NCBI RefSeq assembly: GCF_014656295.1
Contig: NZ_BNCD01000011.1
Span: forward strand, 1 to 64,000
Direction of reading: 5' to 3'
Length of the DNA: 64,000 nt
From: Streptomyces sulfonofaciens
Lineage (GTDB): Bacteria; Actinomycetota; Actinomycetes; Streptomycetales; Streptomycetaceae
Positions within the stretch are counted from its first letter, which is position 1. Every line of letters begins with the position of its first letter. Positions 34,036 through 42,142 of this stretch are shown here, one piece after another. The translations under genes were made by a program, and so were the position numbers. Under the pieces are notes generated by a model. That model had not been told where the DNA came from and ran no database searches. It saw nothing but the letters and a program-made list of their open reading frames with translations.

Positions 34036-36426
34036 ATGGCAGTGGGCGCAGCCGGCGGCGCGGGCCGGCCCGGCGGACGGCAGGTCAGGGAGCTGTGCGC
34101 CCGGGCGGAGCGGCTGCACGAGGCCGCCAGGGCGCTGCTGGCCGACCACGCCCGGGCCCGCGAGGCCGTGCGCGGCGCCGTGCGGCCCCTGCGGGACGAA
34201 CTCGTCGACCGGGAGCTGGCGGCCATCCCCGTCGCACGGCTGAAGGACGCCACCGGGGGCCGGCTGCGGCTCGCCGCGCTGGAGGAGGCCGGCTTCGACT
34301 CGGTCGGCCGGGTCCACGCGGCCGGCAGGTGCGAGCTGCGCCAGGTGCCCGGCGTCGGCGCCCAGACCGCGGACCAGGCCCTGGCCGCGGCCCGGCAGAT
34401 CGCCCGTGCGGTCGGTGAGACGGTGGCGGTGCGGATCGACGTGGACCATCCGCGGCCGCGCACCACCGCACTGGTCACCGCCCTGCACAAGCTGGTCGGC
34501 GCCGGGCCGCAACTGAGCCGGGCGGTGGGCGCGGCGCAGCGGCTGGACACCGCCCTGGCCGCGCTGCTGCCCGCCGCGCAGCCGGCCGCGAGCCGGCTGC
34601 GGATGCTGCTGGCCGGACGCGGGAAGCGGGCCGGTGCGCTGGCGGCGGTGGCCGACCTGCGGGCGCTGACCGAGCGCACCGCGGAGCGCGGGCTGCCGCT
34701 GCTGCTCGCCCAGGTCGGCGCCGACCTGCTGCGCGAGCCGGCCTCCGAGGTCGAGGCATGGGTCGACTTCGAGCTCCGCTCGGCCGAGTACTACAGCCTG
34801 CTCGCCGAGACCGACGAGGCACCCGGTGACGGCGGCGACCTCGCGGCGGCCCAGGGCTTCCTGCCCCTGGAGGTGGCCGAGCGGGTCCGCGCGCAGGCCC
34901 TGGACGACACCCACTGCCGCGTCTCCCTGCGCGGCTACCAGGCATTCGGCGCGCGCTTCGCCCTGGTGCAGCGCCGGGTGATCCTCGGGGACGAGATGGG
35001 CCTCGGCAAGACGGTGCAGGCCATCGCGGCGCTCGCGCACCTCGCCGCCGGGGGGCACCGCCACTTCCTGGTGGTGTGCCCGGCGAGCGTGCTCATCAAC
35101 TGGACCCGTGAGATCACCTCGCGCAGCGCCCTGAAGGCGGTGCCGGTGCACGGCCCCGAGCGCCATGACGCCTACGCCGAGTGGCGCACGGGCGGCGGCG
35201 TCGCGATCACCACCTTCGACGTCCTGCACGCACTCGCCGTGCCGGACGTGCCGGACGTGTCGGAGGCACCGGACGCGCCGCTCGCCGCCGCCGTGTGCGC
35301 GGGCGCGGACACCGTCGCCGGACGCCCGGCGCCGGGCGCGGCACCGCAGGCGGAGCGGCCGGCGGATCCGGTCCCGCTGCCCGCGCTGCTCGTCGTCGAC
35401 GAGGCGCACTACGTCAAGAACCCGCAGACCAGGCGCTCCCGCGCGGTCGCGGCGTGGGCCGGGCGCTGCGAGCGGGTGCTGTTCCTGACGGGCACTCCGA
35501 TGGAGAACCGCGTGGAGGAGTTCCGCAGCCTGGTCCGCCACCTGGGGCCCGAGCTGCTCCCGGGCTTCGAGGGCCGCAGCGCGGCCGCGGGCTCCCAGGC
35601 GTTCCGCAGGGCCGTCGCCCCGGCCTATCTGCGGCGCAACCAGCAGGACGTGCTCACCGAGCTGCCCGCGCTGTTGCACGTGGACGAGTGGGAGGAGCTC
35701 GGCGCGGCGGACCGTGAGGCATACCGTGCGGCGGTCGAGGCCGGGAACTTCATGGCGATGCGCAGGGCCGCCTACGCCCACCCGGCCACGTCGGCGAAGC
35801 TCCAGCGGCTGTGCGAACTGGTGGCCGACGCCGCGGGCAACGGTCTGAAGGCGGTCGTGTTCTCGTACTTCCGCGAGGTCCTGAGCACCGTCCGGCTCGC
35901 CCTGGAGAGCGGGAGGGGCCGGGACGACCGGTGTTCGGGGCCGGTCTTCGGACCGGTTTCCGGCGAGATGCACGCGGCGCGGCGGCAGCGGACGGTCGAC
36001 GACTTCGGCGCGGTCGAGGGGCACGCGGTACTGCTCTGCCAGATCGAGGCGGGCGGCGTCGGGCTGAACCTGCAGGCCGCCTCGGTGGTGATCCTCTGCG
36101 AGCCGCAGGTGAAGCCCACCCTGGAGCACCAGGCGGTGGCCCGCGCGCACCGGATGGGCCAGGTGCGCACCGTGCGGGTGCACCGGCTGCTGGCCGCGGG
36201 CAGCGTCGACGAGCGCATGCTCGCCGCCCTGGAGGACAAGGCCCGGCTCTTCGACGCCTACGCCCGCCGCAGCGACATGGCCGAGGCGACCCCGGACGCC
36301 GTGGACATCTCCGACGGCACCCTGGTCCGGCACATCGTCGAGGACGAGCAGCGCCGACTGGCCGTGCGGACGGCCTGCGCAGCCGCTCGTGCGGGCTCCG
36401 GCGAGGCGGGGCCCCCGGCGCCCTGA
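34036..36426 (+). CDS. SNF2 family DEAD-like helicase with N-terminal helix-hairpin-helix
   Basis: A 796-residue Swi2/Snf2 ATPase. A helix-hairpin-helix-like DNA-binding element is at about 78-120 (LRQVPGVGAQTADQAL). Motif I GDEMGLGKT is at 318-326 (Lys325), motif II DEAH at 455-458, motif III LTGTPMEN follows, and motif VI QAVARAHRMGQVR starts at 699. An alanine-rich, low-complexity segment of about 45 residues sits between motifs Ia and II. These proteins translocate on double-stranded DNA and remodel protein-DNA complexes. ATG 34036 is preferred for GAGGGG upstream; ATG 33991 is possible. The gene is single, with no nuclease or methylase partner next to it. Confidence 0.88.
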   Translation: MAVGAAGGAGRPGGRQVRELCARAERLHEAARALLADHARAREAVRGAVRPLRDELVDRELAAIPVARLKDATGGRLRLAALEEAGFDSVGRVHAAGRCELRQVPGVGAQTADQALAAARQIARAVGETVAVRIDVDHPRPRTTALVTALHKLVGAGPQLSRAVGAAQRLDTALAALLPAAQPAASRLRMLLAGRGKRAGALAAVADLRALTERTAERGLPLLLAQVGADLLREPASEVEAWVDFELRSAEYYSLLAETDEAPGDGGDLAAAQGFLPLEVAERVRAQALDDTHCRVSLRGYQAFGARFALVQRRVILGDEMGLGKTVQAIAALAHLAAGGHRHFLVVCPASVLINWTREITSRSALKAVPVHGPERHDAYAEWRTGGGVAITTFDVLHALAVPDVPDVSEAPDAPLAAAVCAGADTVAGRPAPGAAPQAERPADPVPLPALLVVDEAHYVKNPQTRRSRAVAAWAGRCERVLFLTGTPMENRVEEFRSLVRHLGPELLPGFEGRSAAAGSQAFRRAVAPAYLRRNQQDVLTELPALLHVDEWEELGAADREAYRAAVEAGNFMAMRRAAYAHPATSAKLQRLCELVADAAGNGLKAVVFSYFREVLSTVRLALESGRGRDDRCSGPVFGPVSGEMHAARRQRTVDDFGAVEGHAVLLCQIEAGGVGLNLQAASVVILCEPQVKPTLEHQAVARAHRMGQVRTVRVHRLLAAGSVDERMLAALEDKARLFDAYARRSDMAEATPDAVDISDGTLVRHIVEDEQRRLAVRTACAAARAGSGEAGPPAP

Positions 36427-36503
36427 CCGGGCGGCGGACCTGTCCTGGCCGGGCGCCGGCGGGTGGCCCGACCGGGCACCCGGGAGAACGGCCGCGACGG
36501 TGC

Positions 36504-36542
36504 CCGGCGGCACCGGCCGGGACGGGCAGCCGGTGCCGCCGG
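36504..36542. terminator. Two-way hairpin terminator
   Basis: A perfect 14-bp stem, CCGGCGGCACCGGC with GCCGGTGCCGCCGG, and an 11-nt loop, in the 288-bp gap between the convergent helicase and threonine-synthase-like genes. Confidence 0.85.
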
Positions 36543-36714
36543 CCACGCCCCGGCGGGACGGACGGCCGCCCCGGTACCGGGGCGGGGACGGCAGCCCCAG
36601 CCGAGGTGGGGGACGGCAGGGGGTGTGGACCGCCGTCCCAGGGCCGGGAGCGAGGCAGCCGTCCGCCACCGGGAGCGGGGCAGCCGTCCGCCGGCGGGCC
36701 CGGTCGGCGTGCTC

Positions 36715-37857
36715 TCAGTCCGTCTCCGGTGCCGACGCCGGTGCCGGTGCCATACCGGTCTTCAGACCGGCCCCGCACAGCGGTACCACGGCGGTGCGCG
36801 CGCCCTCGCCGCGGAAGGCGTCGTGCTCCCTGACGGCCGCCCAGCACGCCACGCCCGTCGACTCCACGTACAGGCCCCGCGCGGCGAGGTCACGCTGGGC
36901 GTGCCGGATCTGGTCCTCCGTCACGGTGAGGAAGGTGCCGCCCGAGGCGCGGACCGCCCGCAGGATCTGGCGGGCGCGCGGCGGGCGCGGGACGGCGATG
37001 CCCTCCGCCAGGGTCGGCCCCGCCGGGGCCCCCTGGAGCAGGTCGTCCGCGCCCTCCTGCCAGGCCGCGGCGAGCGGGGCGACGGCGGCGGCCTGCACCG
37101 CGTACAGGGCGGGCCGACGGCCGATCAGGCCCGCCGCGTACAGCTCCTCCACGGCGAGGGACGCGCCCAGCAGCAGCGTGCCGTTGCCGACGGGTACCAC
37201 CAGCACATCCGGCAGGCGGCCCCCCATGTCCTCCCACAGCTCGTGGACGTAGGTCTTGGTGCCGTGCAGGAAGTACGGGTTGTGGACACGGCTGGCGTAG
37301 AAGGTGCCGGGCTCGTCGGCCGCACCGCGCGCCACGCCCGCCGTCGCCTCCCGATCGCCCGGCACCACCTCGACGCGCGCCCCGTGCGCCGTTATCTGCT
37401 CCAGTTTCTTCGCCGAGGTGCCCCGCGGGACGTGGACCGTGCAGGGCAGTCGGGCACGCGCGCAGTACGCGGCGATCGAGGTGCCCGCGTTGCCGCTGCT
37501 GTCGGCGACCACGCGGCGCGGCCCGAGCCGCAGCGCCAGCTCGGCGAGCAGCACCGCGCCGCGGTCCTTGAAGGAGAGCGTGGGCATGAGGAAGTCGAGC
37601 TTGGCCGAGATCCCCTCCCGCAGCGCCACCAGGGGGGTGCGGCCCTCGCCCAGCGAGACCGACGGGTCGTGCAGCGGCAGCGACTCGGCGTACCGCCACA
37701 GGGAGCCGACCCGGCCGGCGAGGGACTTCAGGGGCGCGGGGGTCGGCATGAAGTCCAGGTCCAGGGGGCCGGCGCAGACCGGGCAGCACCAGGCGAGCGA
37801 ACCGGTCGGCACCCGGGTGCCGTCGTCCGGGCAGTAGCGGTCGGGCGAGGCTGTCAT
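36715..37857 (-). CDS. Threonine synthase-like PLP enzyme
   Basis: A 380-residue fold-type II PLP enzyme. The N-terminal Cys9, Cys24/25 and Cys28 (CPDD and CCPVC) suggest a small zinc ribbon. The PLP lysine is Lys97 in LSFKDRGA, and SSGNAGTS is the phosphate-binding loop. GAGLKTG near the end is the threonine synthase signature. ATG 37857 is the first in-frame start giving the cysteine motif. No thrA or thrB homologue lies nearby, so this is likely an additional paralogue or a related beta-replacing lyase. The GntR gene at 38109 diverges from it. Confidence 0.85.
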   Translation of the reverse strand: MTASPDRYCPDDGTRVPTGSLAWCCPVCAGPLDLDFMPTPAPLKSLAGRVGSLWRYAESLPLHDPSVSLGEGRTPLVALREGISAKLDFLMPTLSFKDRGAVLLAELALRLGPRRVVADSSGNAGTSIAAYCARARLPCTVHVPRGTSAKKLEQITAHGARVEVVPGDREATAGVARGAADEPGTFYASRVHNPYFLHGTKTYVHELWEDMGGRLPDVLVVPVGNGTLLLGASLAVEELYAAGLIGRRPALYAVQAAAVAPLAAAWQEGADDLLQGAPAGPTLAEGIAVPRPPRARQILRAVRASGGTFLTVTEDQIRHAQRDLAARGLYVESTGVACWAAVREHDAFRGEGARTAVVPLCGAGLKTGMAPAPASAPETD

Positions 37858-38017
37858 ATGCGCAGGGTAATCAGCGGTACCGACGGCGGGGCCGGGGCGG
37901 AGGCATCGGTGGTGTCGGCGTGTGACCGGGACGTACGGCATCCGGGCGGCAGACACCGAGGCACCCTCCCGGGTGAACGATTGAGCGGCGGACAAAATCC
38001 CAGGTGCGCGGGCGTGT

Positions 38018-38034
38018 AATCACTTCGAGTGATT
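38018..38034. promoter_or_regulatory. Palindromic operator candidate upstream of GntR gene
   Basis: AATCACT-TCG-AGTGATT, 7-bp perfect arms with a 3-nt centre. A second smaller palindrome CAACC-CTC-GGTTG follows at 38057-38069. Both lie between the threonine-synthase-like gene and the GntR gene and are candidates for binding by the latter. Confidence 0.65.
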
Positions 38035-38108
38035 CTCTGGCCTTTACTTGCGGTAACAACCCTCGGTTGCCACGCTGTTGCTGTCTGTCAATCTGATGGG
38101 AGTGGCCC

Positions 38109-38861
38109 GTGACATTCGGTGAACAGCCGGCGTACCTGCGTGTCGCAGGTGATCTCCGCAAGAAGATCGTCGACGGTTCGCTTCCGCCTCACACCCGCCT
38201 CCCGTCGCAGGCCAGGATCCGCGAGCAGTACGGCGTCTCCGACACCGTCGCCCTGGAGGCGCGCAAGGTGCTGATGGCGGAGGGGCTGGTGGAGGGCCGG
38301 TCGGGGTCGGGCACGTATGTGCGCGAGCGGCCCGTGCCGCGCCGCATCGCCCGCTCCGGCTACCGCCCGCCGGGCGGCGCCACCCCCTTCCGGCAGGAGC
38401 AGGCCGACGCGGCGGTGCGCGGCACCTGGGAGTCGCGCAGCGAGCGGGCGGAGGCGGGCGCGGGGATCGCCGAGCGCCTCGGCATCGCCCAGGGCGATCC
38501 CGTGATGTGCACGCACTACGTGTACCGCGACTCGTGCGACGTCCTGATGCTCTCCACTTCCTGGGAACCCCTCGCCCTCACCGGCCGCACCCCCGTGATG
38601 CTCCCCGAGGAGGGCCCGCTGGGCGGCATGGGCGTCGTCGAGCGGATGGCCGCCATCGACCTGGTCGTGGACAACGTCACGGAGGAGGTGGGCGCGCGCC
38701 CCGGCCTGGCGGAGGAGCTGGTCGCGCTCGGCGGCGTCCCCGGGCACGTGGTGATCGACATCCGCCGCACCTACTTCGCGTCCGGCCGCGCGGTCGAGAC
38801 GGCCGACGTCATCGTGCCCGCCGACCGGTACCGGCTGGCGTACCACCTGCCGGTGCGCTGA
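38109..38861 (+). CDS. GntR/HutC family regulator with UTRA domain
   Basis: A 250-residue regulator. The GntR winged helix spans residues 5-75 (AGDLRKKIVDGSLPPHTRLPS, ending GSGTYVRE), followed by a UTRA ligand-binding domain to the end (VVIDIRRTYFASGRAVETAD). GTG 38109 follows GGGAG. HutC-type proteins bind small metabolites such as sugars or amino-acid derivatives. The palindrome 75 bp upstream suggests autoregulation and perhaps control of the divergent PLP enzyme gene. Confidence 0.9.
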   Translation: MTFGEQPAYLRVAGDLRKKIVDGSLPPHTRLPSQARIREQYGVSDTVALEARKVLMAEGLVEGRSGSGTYVRERPVPRRIARSGYRPPGGATPFRQEQADAAVRGTWESRSERAEAGAGIAERLGIAQGDPVMCTHYVYRDSCDVLMLSTSWEPLALTGRTPVMLPEEGPLGGMGVVERMAAIDLVVDNVTEEVGARPGLAEELVALGGVPGHVVIDIRRTYFASGRAVETADVIVPADRYRLAYHLPVR

Positions 38862-38958
38862 GCGGCCGGTGCCCTGCGGTGCGCGGGCGGCCCGGCCCTC
38901 GGGCGCGCGTGCGGCGCCCGGTGCGCGGGCCGTCCAGAAGTCCTGTCCGAACTTGTTG

Positions 38959-38983
38959 GTATGCCTGCGCATCGGCTGGGTAA
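38959..38983 (+). promoter_or_regulatory. Sigma-B-type promoter candidate for the sigma factor gene
   Basis: GTAT at 38959 and GGGTAA at 38978 with a 15-bp spacer fit the streptomycete stress-sigma pattern GNNT-N14-16-GGGTA. The site is 33 bases before the GTG of the sigma factor gene, suggesting autoregulation. Confidence 0.6.
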
Positions 38984-39015
38984 GCGCACCTCACCGACGA
39001 GATGGGGAGGACGCA

Positions 39016-39897
39016 GTGTCCATGGCGACCCGGGTCCCGACTGGACTCGCGCAGGCGGAGGTTGAACACACAGGACACCAGGAGAGCGCCCACGAGCTGC
39101 CGCACGTGGAGAACGCACTCGCGGTGGCACCGAAGGACGCCCGTGAGCTCTCCAAGCTGTTCTTCGCCCGTATGGCGGAGCTGGAAGAAGGCACACACGA
39201 ATACCAGGACGTACGCAACACGCTGATCGAACTGAACCTCGCCCTGGTGAAGTTCGCCGCCACCAGGTTCCGCACCCGGTCCGACCAGATGGAGGACATC
39301 GTCCAGGTCGGCACCATCGGGCTCATCAAGGCCATCGACAGGTTCGAGCTCAGCCGCGAGGTCGAGTTCGCCTCGTTCGCGATGCCCTGCATCATCGGTG
39401 AGATCAAGCGCTTCTTCCGCGACACCAGTTGGGACGTCCACGTCCCGCGTCGCCTCCAGGAGCTGAGGATCGACCTGGCCAAGGCCAACGAGGCGCTGTT
39501 CCAGCGCCTCGACCGCTCGCCCACGCCCGCCGAACTCGCCGCCCACCTGGGCCGCGACGAGGAGGAGATCATCGAGGGCATCGTGGCGGCCAACGCCTAC
39601 ACGGCCTCCTCGCTCGACGCGCCGCTGGACAGCGGGAGCGACGAGGGCGGTGAGAGCCTGGGGGACGTGCTCGGCGTGCCCGACGAGGAGATGGAGGTCG
39701 TCGAGAACGTCCAGGCCCTCAAGCCGCTGGTCGCGAAGCTGGGGGAGCGGGACCGGAAGATCCTCAGACTGCGATTCGGCGAGGAGATGACCCAGGCCGA
39801 GATCGGTGCTGAGCTGGGAGTCTCCCAGATGCACGTCTCGCGCCTGCTGACCCGTATCACCACGCGCCTGCGCGAGGGGATCCTCGCCGCGGACTGA
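39016..39897 (+). CDS. Alternative sigma factor of the SigB/SigF/SigG family
   Basis: A 293-residue group 3 sigma-70 factor lacking region 1.1. Region 2 is at about 75-145 (DIVQVGTIGLIKAIDRFE, EFASFAMPCIIGEIKRFFRD), region 3 at 150-215 (PRRLQELRIDLAKANE) and region 4 at 235-290 (LGERDRKILRLRFGEEMTQAEIGAELGVSQMHVSRLL). Such factors in Streptomyces direct osmotic or oxidative stress and differentiation genes and are held by RsbW-like anti-sigma kinases. GTG 39016 is chosen for GGGGAGG five bases upstream; ATG 39022 is close. No anti-sigma gene is directly adjacent, but an RsbW-type kinase lies 1.7 kb downstream. Confidence 0.92.
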   Translation: MSMATRVPTGLAQAEVEHTGHQESAHELPHVENALAVAPKDARELSKLFFARMAELEEGTHEYQDVRNTLIELNLALVKFAATRFRTRSDQMEDIVQVGTIGLIKAIDRFELSREVEFASFAMPCIIGEIKRFFRDTSWDVHVPRRLQELRIDLAKANEALFQRLDRSPTPAELAAHLGRDEEEIIEGIVAANAYTASSLDAPLDSGSDEGGESLGDVLGVPDEEMEVVENVQALKPLVAKLGERDRKILRLRFGEEMTQAEIGAELGVSQMHVSRLLTRITTRLREGILAAD

Positions 39898-40663
39898 GTG
39901 CCGTGCGCGGCGGTCGAATGCCGTGTTCGAGGATCGGGTGCCGGGCCGCGGCCCGGGTGCCGTCCCGCGGTCGCCCGTGGTTCGGCCGCCTCCCGTGAGC
40001 GCGCCCGCAGTCAGGTGCCGTCCCGCGGCTCGGGCGGCCCGCGACGGAGCGAGAGCCGCCGGCGACCGGCGGCCGACCGACCCGCTTCCTCCCGCGAGCG
40101 CGACCCGGGCTCCGGCCCGGGTCCGGGCGCCGGCTGGCGGGCCCGCCCGTCCATGGACCGACCCGTTCACGGGCCCGCCCGCCGCGGGCCCGCTCCCGTG
40201 GGTCGGCAGCGGACGACCGTTGCCCGCGGAGGCAGGTGATGGCGAGCACGGGTGACGCCGGGCGCGTCCCCGTCCCGTGAGTCCTGCCCCCTGTGCGTCC
40301 CGCCCCGTGCGTCCTGCCCGCGTGCGGGCCCCGCACAGGGCCCCATGCGGGCCCGCCTGGTGCCGCGCCCGCACCACCTGCGCGTGACCCATGGCCCTAC
40401 GCCCCCGAGTGCCCGTATGCGCCCTCACGGCTGGGCATGGCCGCGTAAAATGCCCTCCAGCCCCGTGATCATGGGCCCGTTCCGCTTTTCCGTCTCGCAG
40501 CCGTCTTGCGTTTCCTGGCTGGTCGCGTACCTCTTTGTGTAATTCCGTATCCGCTGAGTAAAGGTCGGGCGTAGGCTCGGGCATATGCGTGGTGCGGTTT
40601 CCTTGGCGATCGGGACCGGACGCCGACCGGGGACTCGGAGAGGGAAGGGGGTGGAGGAGCGCG
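39898..40663. other. Long intergenic region after sigma factor
   Basis: 766 bp with no gene that can be supported. Composition is GC-rich with many short CCGCGGTCG-like repeats near 39900-40060. From about 40430 to 40590 it becomes AT-richer (GCGTAAAATGCC, TTTGTGTAATTCCG), which probably marks the promoter region of the small gene at 40664; no consensus pair is obvious. Confidence 0.5.
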
Positions 40664-40846
40664 ATGAGCGAGAGCACGACCCCGCTGGTCTGGCTGGTCA
40701 TACGCAAGGATGACAATGGCAACCGCTACCGGATCGGCAGCTATGCGACCAAGGCGGAGGCCCAGCAGATAGCGGACAGGCTCGACGACCGCGGACCCAA
40801 GCAGTTGTACTGGGTCGAGCGCGCGGGCCAGGGCGGCGCCCAGTGA
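40664..40846 (+). CDS. Conserved small protein, SPOR-like
   Basis: A 60-residue protein, MSESTTPLVWLVIRKDDNGN followed by a YRIGSYATKAEAQQIADRLD segment. The second part has the pattern of a SPOR domain strand-helix unit (glycan- or protein-binding), and short proteins of this type are widespread in Streptomyces. GGAGGAG precedes the ATG at 40664, a strong site that fixes the start. The longer frame from 40589 is rejected. Function is unknown. Confidence 0.8.
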   Translation: MSESTTPLVWLVIRKDDNGNRYRIGSYATKAEAQQIADRLDDRGPKQLYWVERAGQGGAQ

Positions 40847-40920
40847 GCACGCCCGCACCCTTCCCGTAGGCTCCGCTCCATGACGCTGCGGACCATGACG
40901 ACGGTACGGATCGCGGGCCG

Positions 40921-41415
40921 ATGACGGAGCGGATCGTGGTGGCGGCCGCCCTGCTCGATCGAGGACGCCTGCTGGCCGCGCGCCGCAGTGCGCCTCCCGA
41001 GCTGGCCGGCCGCTGGGAGCTGCCCGGCGGCAAGGTGGAAGCCGGCGAAGTCCCCGAACAGGCGCTGGTGCGGGAGCTCCGCGAGGAGCTGGGCGTCGAG
41101 GCCCGGCCGCTCGAAAGGATCTCCGGGAGCTGGCCCCTCGCACCCGGCTGGACGCTCCAGGTGTGGACCGCGCGGCTCGTGACGGGCGAGCCCCGCCCCC
41201 TCCAGGACCACGACGCCCTCCGCTGGCTCGCCCCCGCCGACCTCTGGCACGTTCCCTGGCTGGACCAGGACGTTCCCGCGGTGCGCGAAGCCGCGCGGCA
41301 CGCCTGGCCGCCGGAGCCCACCGCACCGCCCGCGCCCCCCGAGGCCCCGGCGCCCCCCAGCCGCACGGGGCGGCGCCTGCCGGGACAGCACCTCGGGCGT
41401 GCGGAGCCCTTCTGA
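40921..41415 (+). CDS. Nudix hydrolase, MutT-like
   Basis: A 164-residue pyrophosphohydrolase. The Nudix box GGKVEAGEVPEQALVRELREELGV at 36-59 is complete, with its catalytic glutamates. The N-terminal VVAAALLDRGRLLAARRS and the WELPGGK approach are typical of MutT proteins that remove oxidised dGTP. The last 40 residues are proline-rich and probably disordered. ATG 40921 has only a weak ribosome site. It lies 74 bp after the small SPOR-like gene and may be co-transcribed. Confidence 0.9.
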   Translation: MTERIVVAAALLDRGRLLAARRSAPPELAGRWELPGGKVEAGEVPEQALVRELREELGVEARPLERISGSWPLAPGWTLQVWTARLVTGEPRPLQDHDALRWLAPADLWHVPWLDQDVPAVREAARHAWPPEPTAPPAPPEAPAPPSRTGRRLPGQHLGRAEPF

Positions 41416-41512
41416 ACGGGCGCCTTCGGGCGAGCCGTGCCCCGGCGACCGGGCTTCCGGCCCGCGCGGACGGCCGGGGGCACGGGAGTACGGAGTGGGA
41501 GGCGTACTCGCG

Positions 41513-41538
41513 GGATACCCAGGGTGATAATCGGGTAT
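41513..41538 (+). promoter_or_regulatory. Sigma-B-type promoter candidate for the RsbW-like gene
   Basis: GGAT at 41513 and GGGTAT at 41533 with a 16-bp spacer match GNNT-N14-16-GGGTAY. The GTG start of the kinase gene follows 52 bases later. The nearby sigma factor would be the natural user. Confidence 0.6.
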
Positions 41539-41590
41539 TTCCAACCAAGAGCCTCCATGTCCCTGTCTGCTTACTTTCGAGGTGATCGGC

Positions 41591-41989
41591 GTGATCGACA
41601 TCGCCGGTGACTGCGTCCAGTGGACCTTTCCCGCGGACCCGTGCGCCGTGGCCACCGCCCGCGCCCGGGTCCGCGGCCAGTTGGGGGACTGGGGCGTCGA
41701 GGCCGTCGCCGACGTCGGGGCGCTGCTGGTGAGCGAGTTGGTCACCAACTCCCTGCGCTACACCGCGGGCCCCATCGTCGTACGGCTGGCCCGCCCTCCG
41801 CTGCGGCCCGGCGCCCTGCTCGTGGAGGTCTCCGACCCGGTACCCGACCTGCCCTCCTTCCGGATCCCCGCAGCGGACGACGAGAACGGCCGCGGGCTGC
41901 AGTTGGTGGCCGGGCAGACCAGCCGCTGGGGCGCGCGCCAGGCCGGTACGGGCAAGGCCGTGTGGTTCGAGCTGTCCCTGCCCGGTTAG
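41591..41989 (+). CDS. RsbW-like anti-sigma regulatory kinase
   Basis: A 132-residue GHKL ATPase of the HATPase_c_2 type found in anti-sigma factor kinases. The N-box LLVSELVTNSLRYTAG and the G-box ENGRGLQLVAGQTSRWG are present. Such small proteins bind sigma factors or phosphorylate STAS-domain antagonists. GTG 41591 is chosen for GAGGTG at good distance; GTG 41582 is possible. It precedes the large PP2C-kinase fusion by 153 bp and may respond to the same signal chain. Confidence 0.85.
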   Translation: MIDIAGDCVQWTFPADPCAVATARARVRGQLGDWGVEAVADVGALLVSELVTNSLRYTAGPIVVRLARPPLRPGALLVEVSDPVPDLPSFRIPAADDENGRGLQLVAGQTSRWGARQAGTGKAVWFELSLPG

Positions 41990-42142
41990 AAGACAGGGAG
42001 TGCCGGTCCCACAGGCCGAAAAGAGTTGGGACCGTGCTGTGATCGTGAACACCGTGTCGGATGGGCCCGGAGTGCTGGATACTGCCGACAGCCGCATCTT
42101 GAGACCGGTACCGGACGCGGTGAGCTGGAGGGGACGGTTCGC

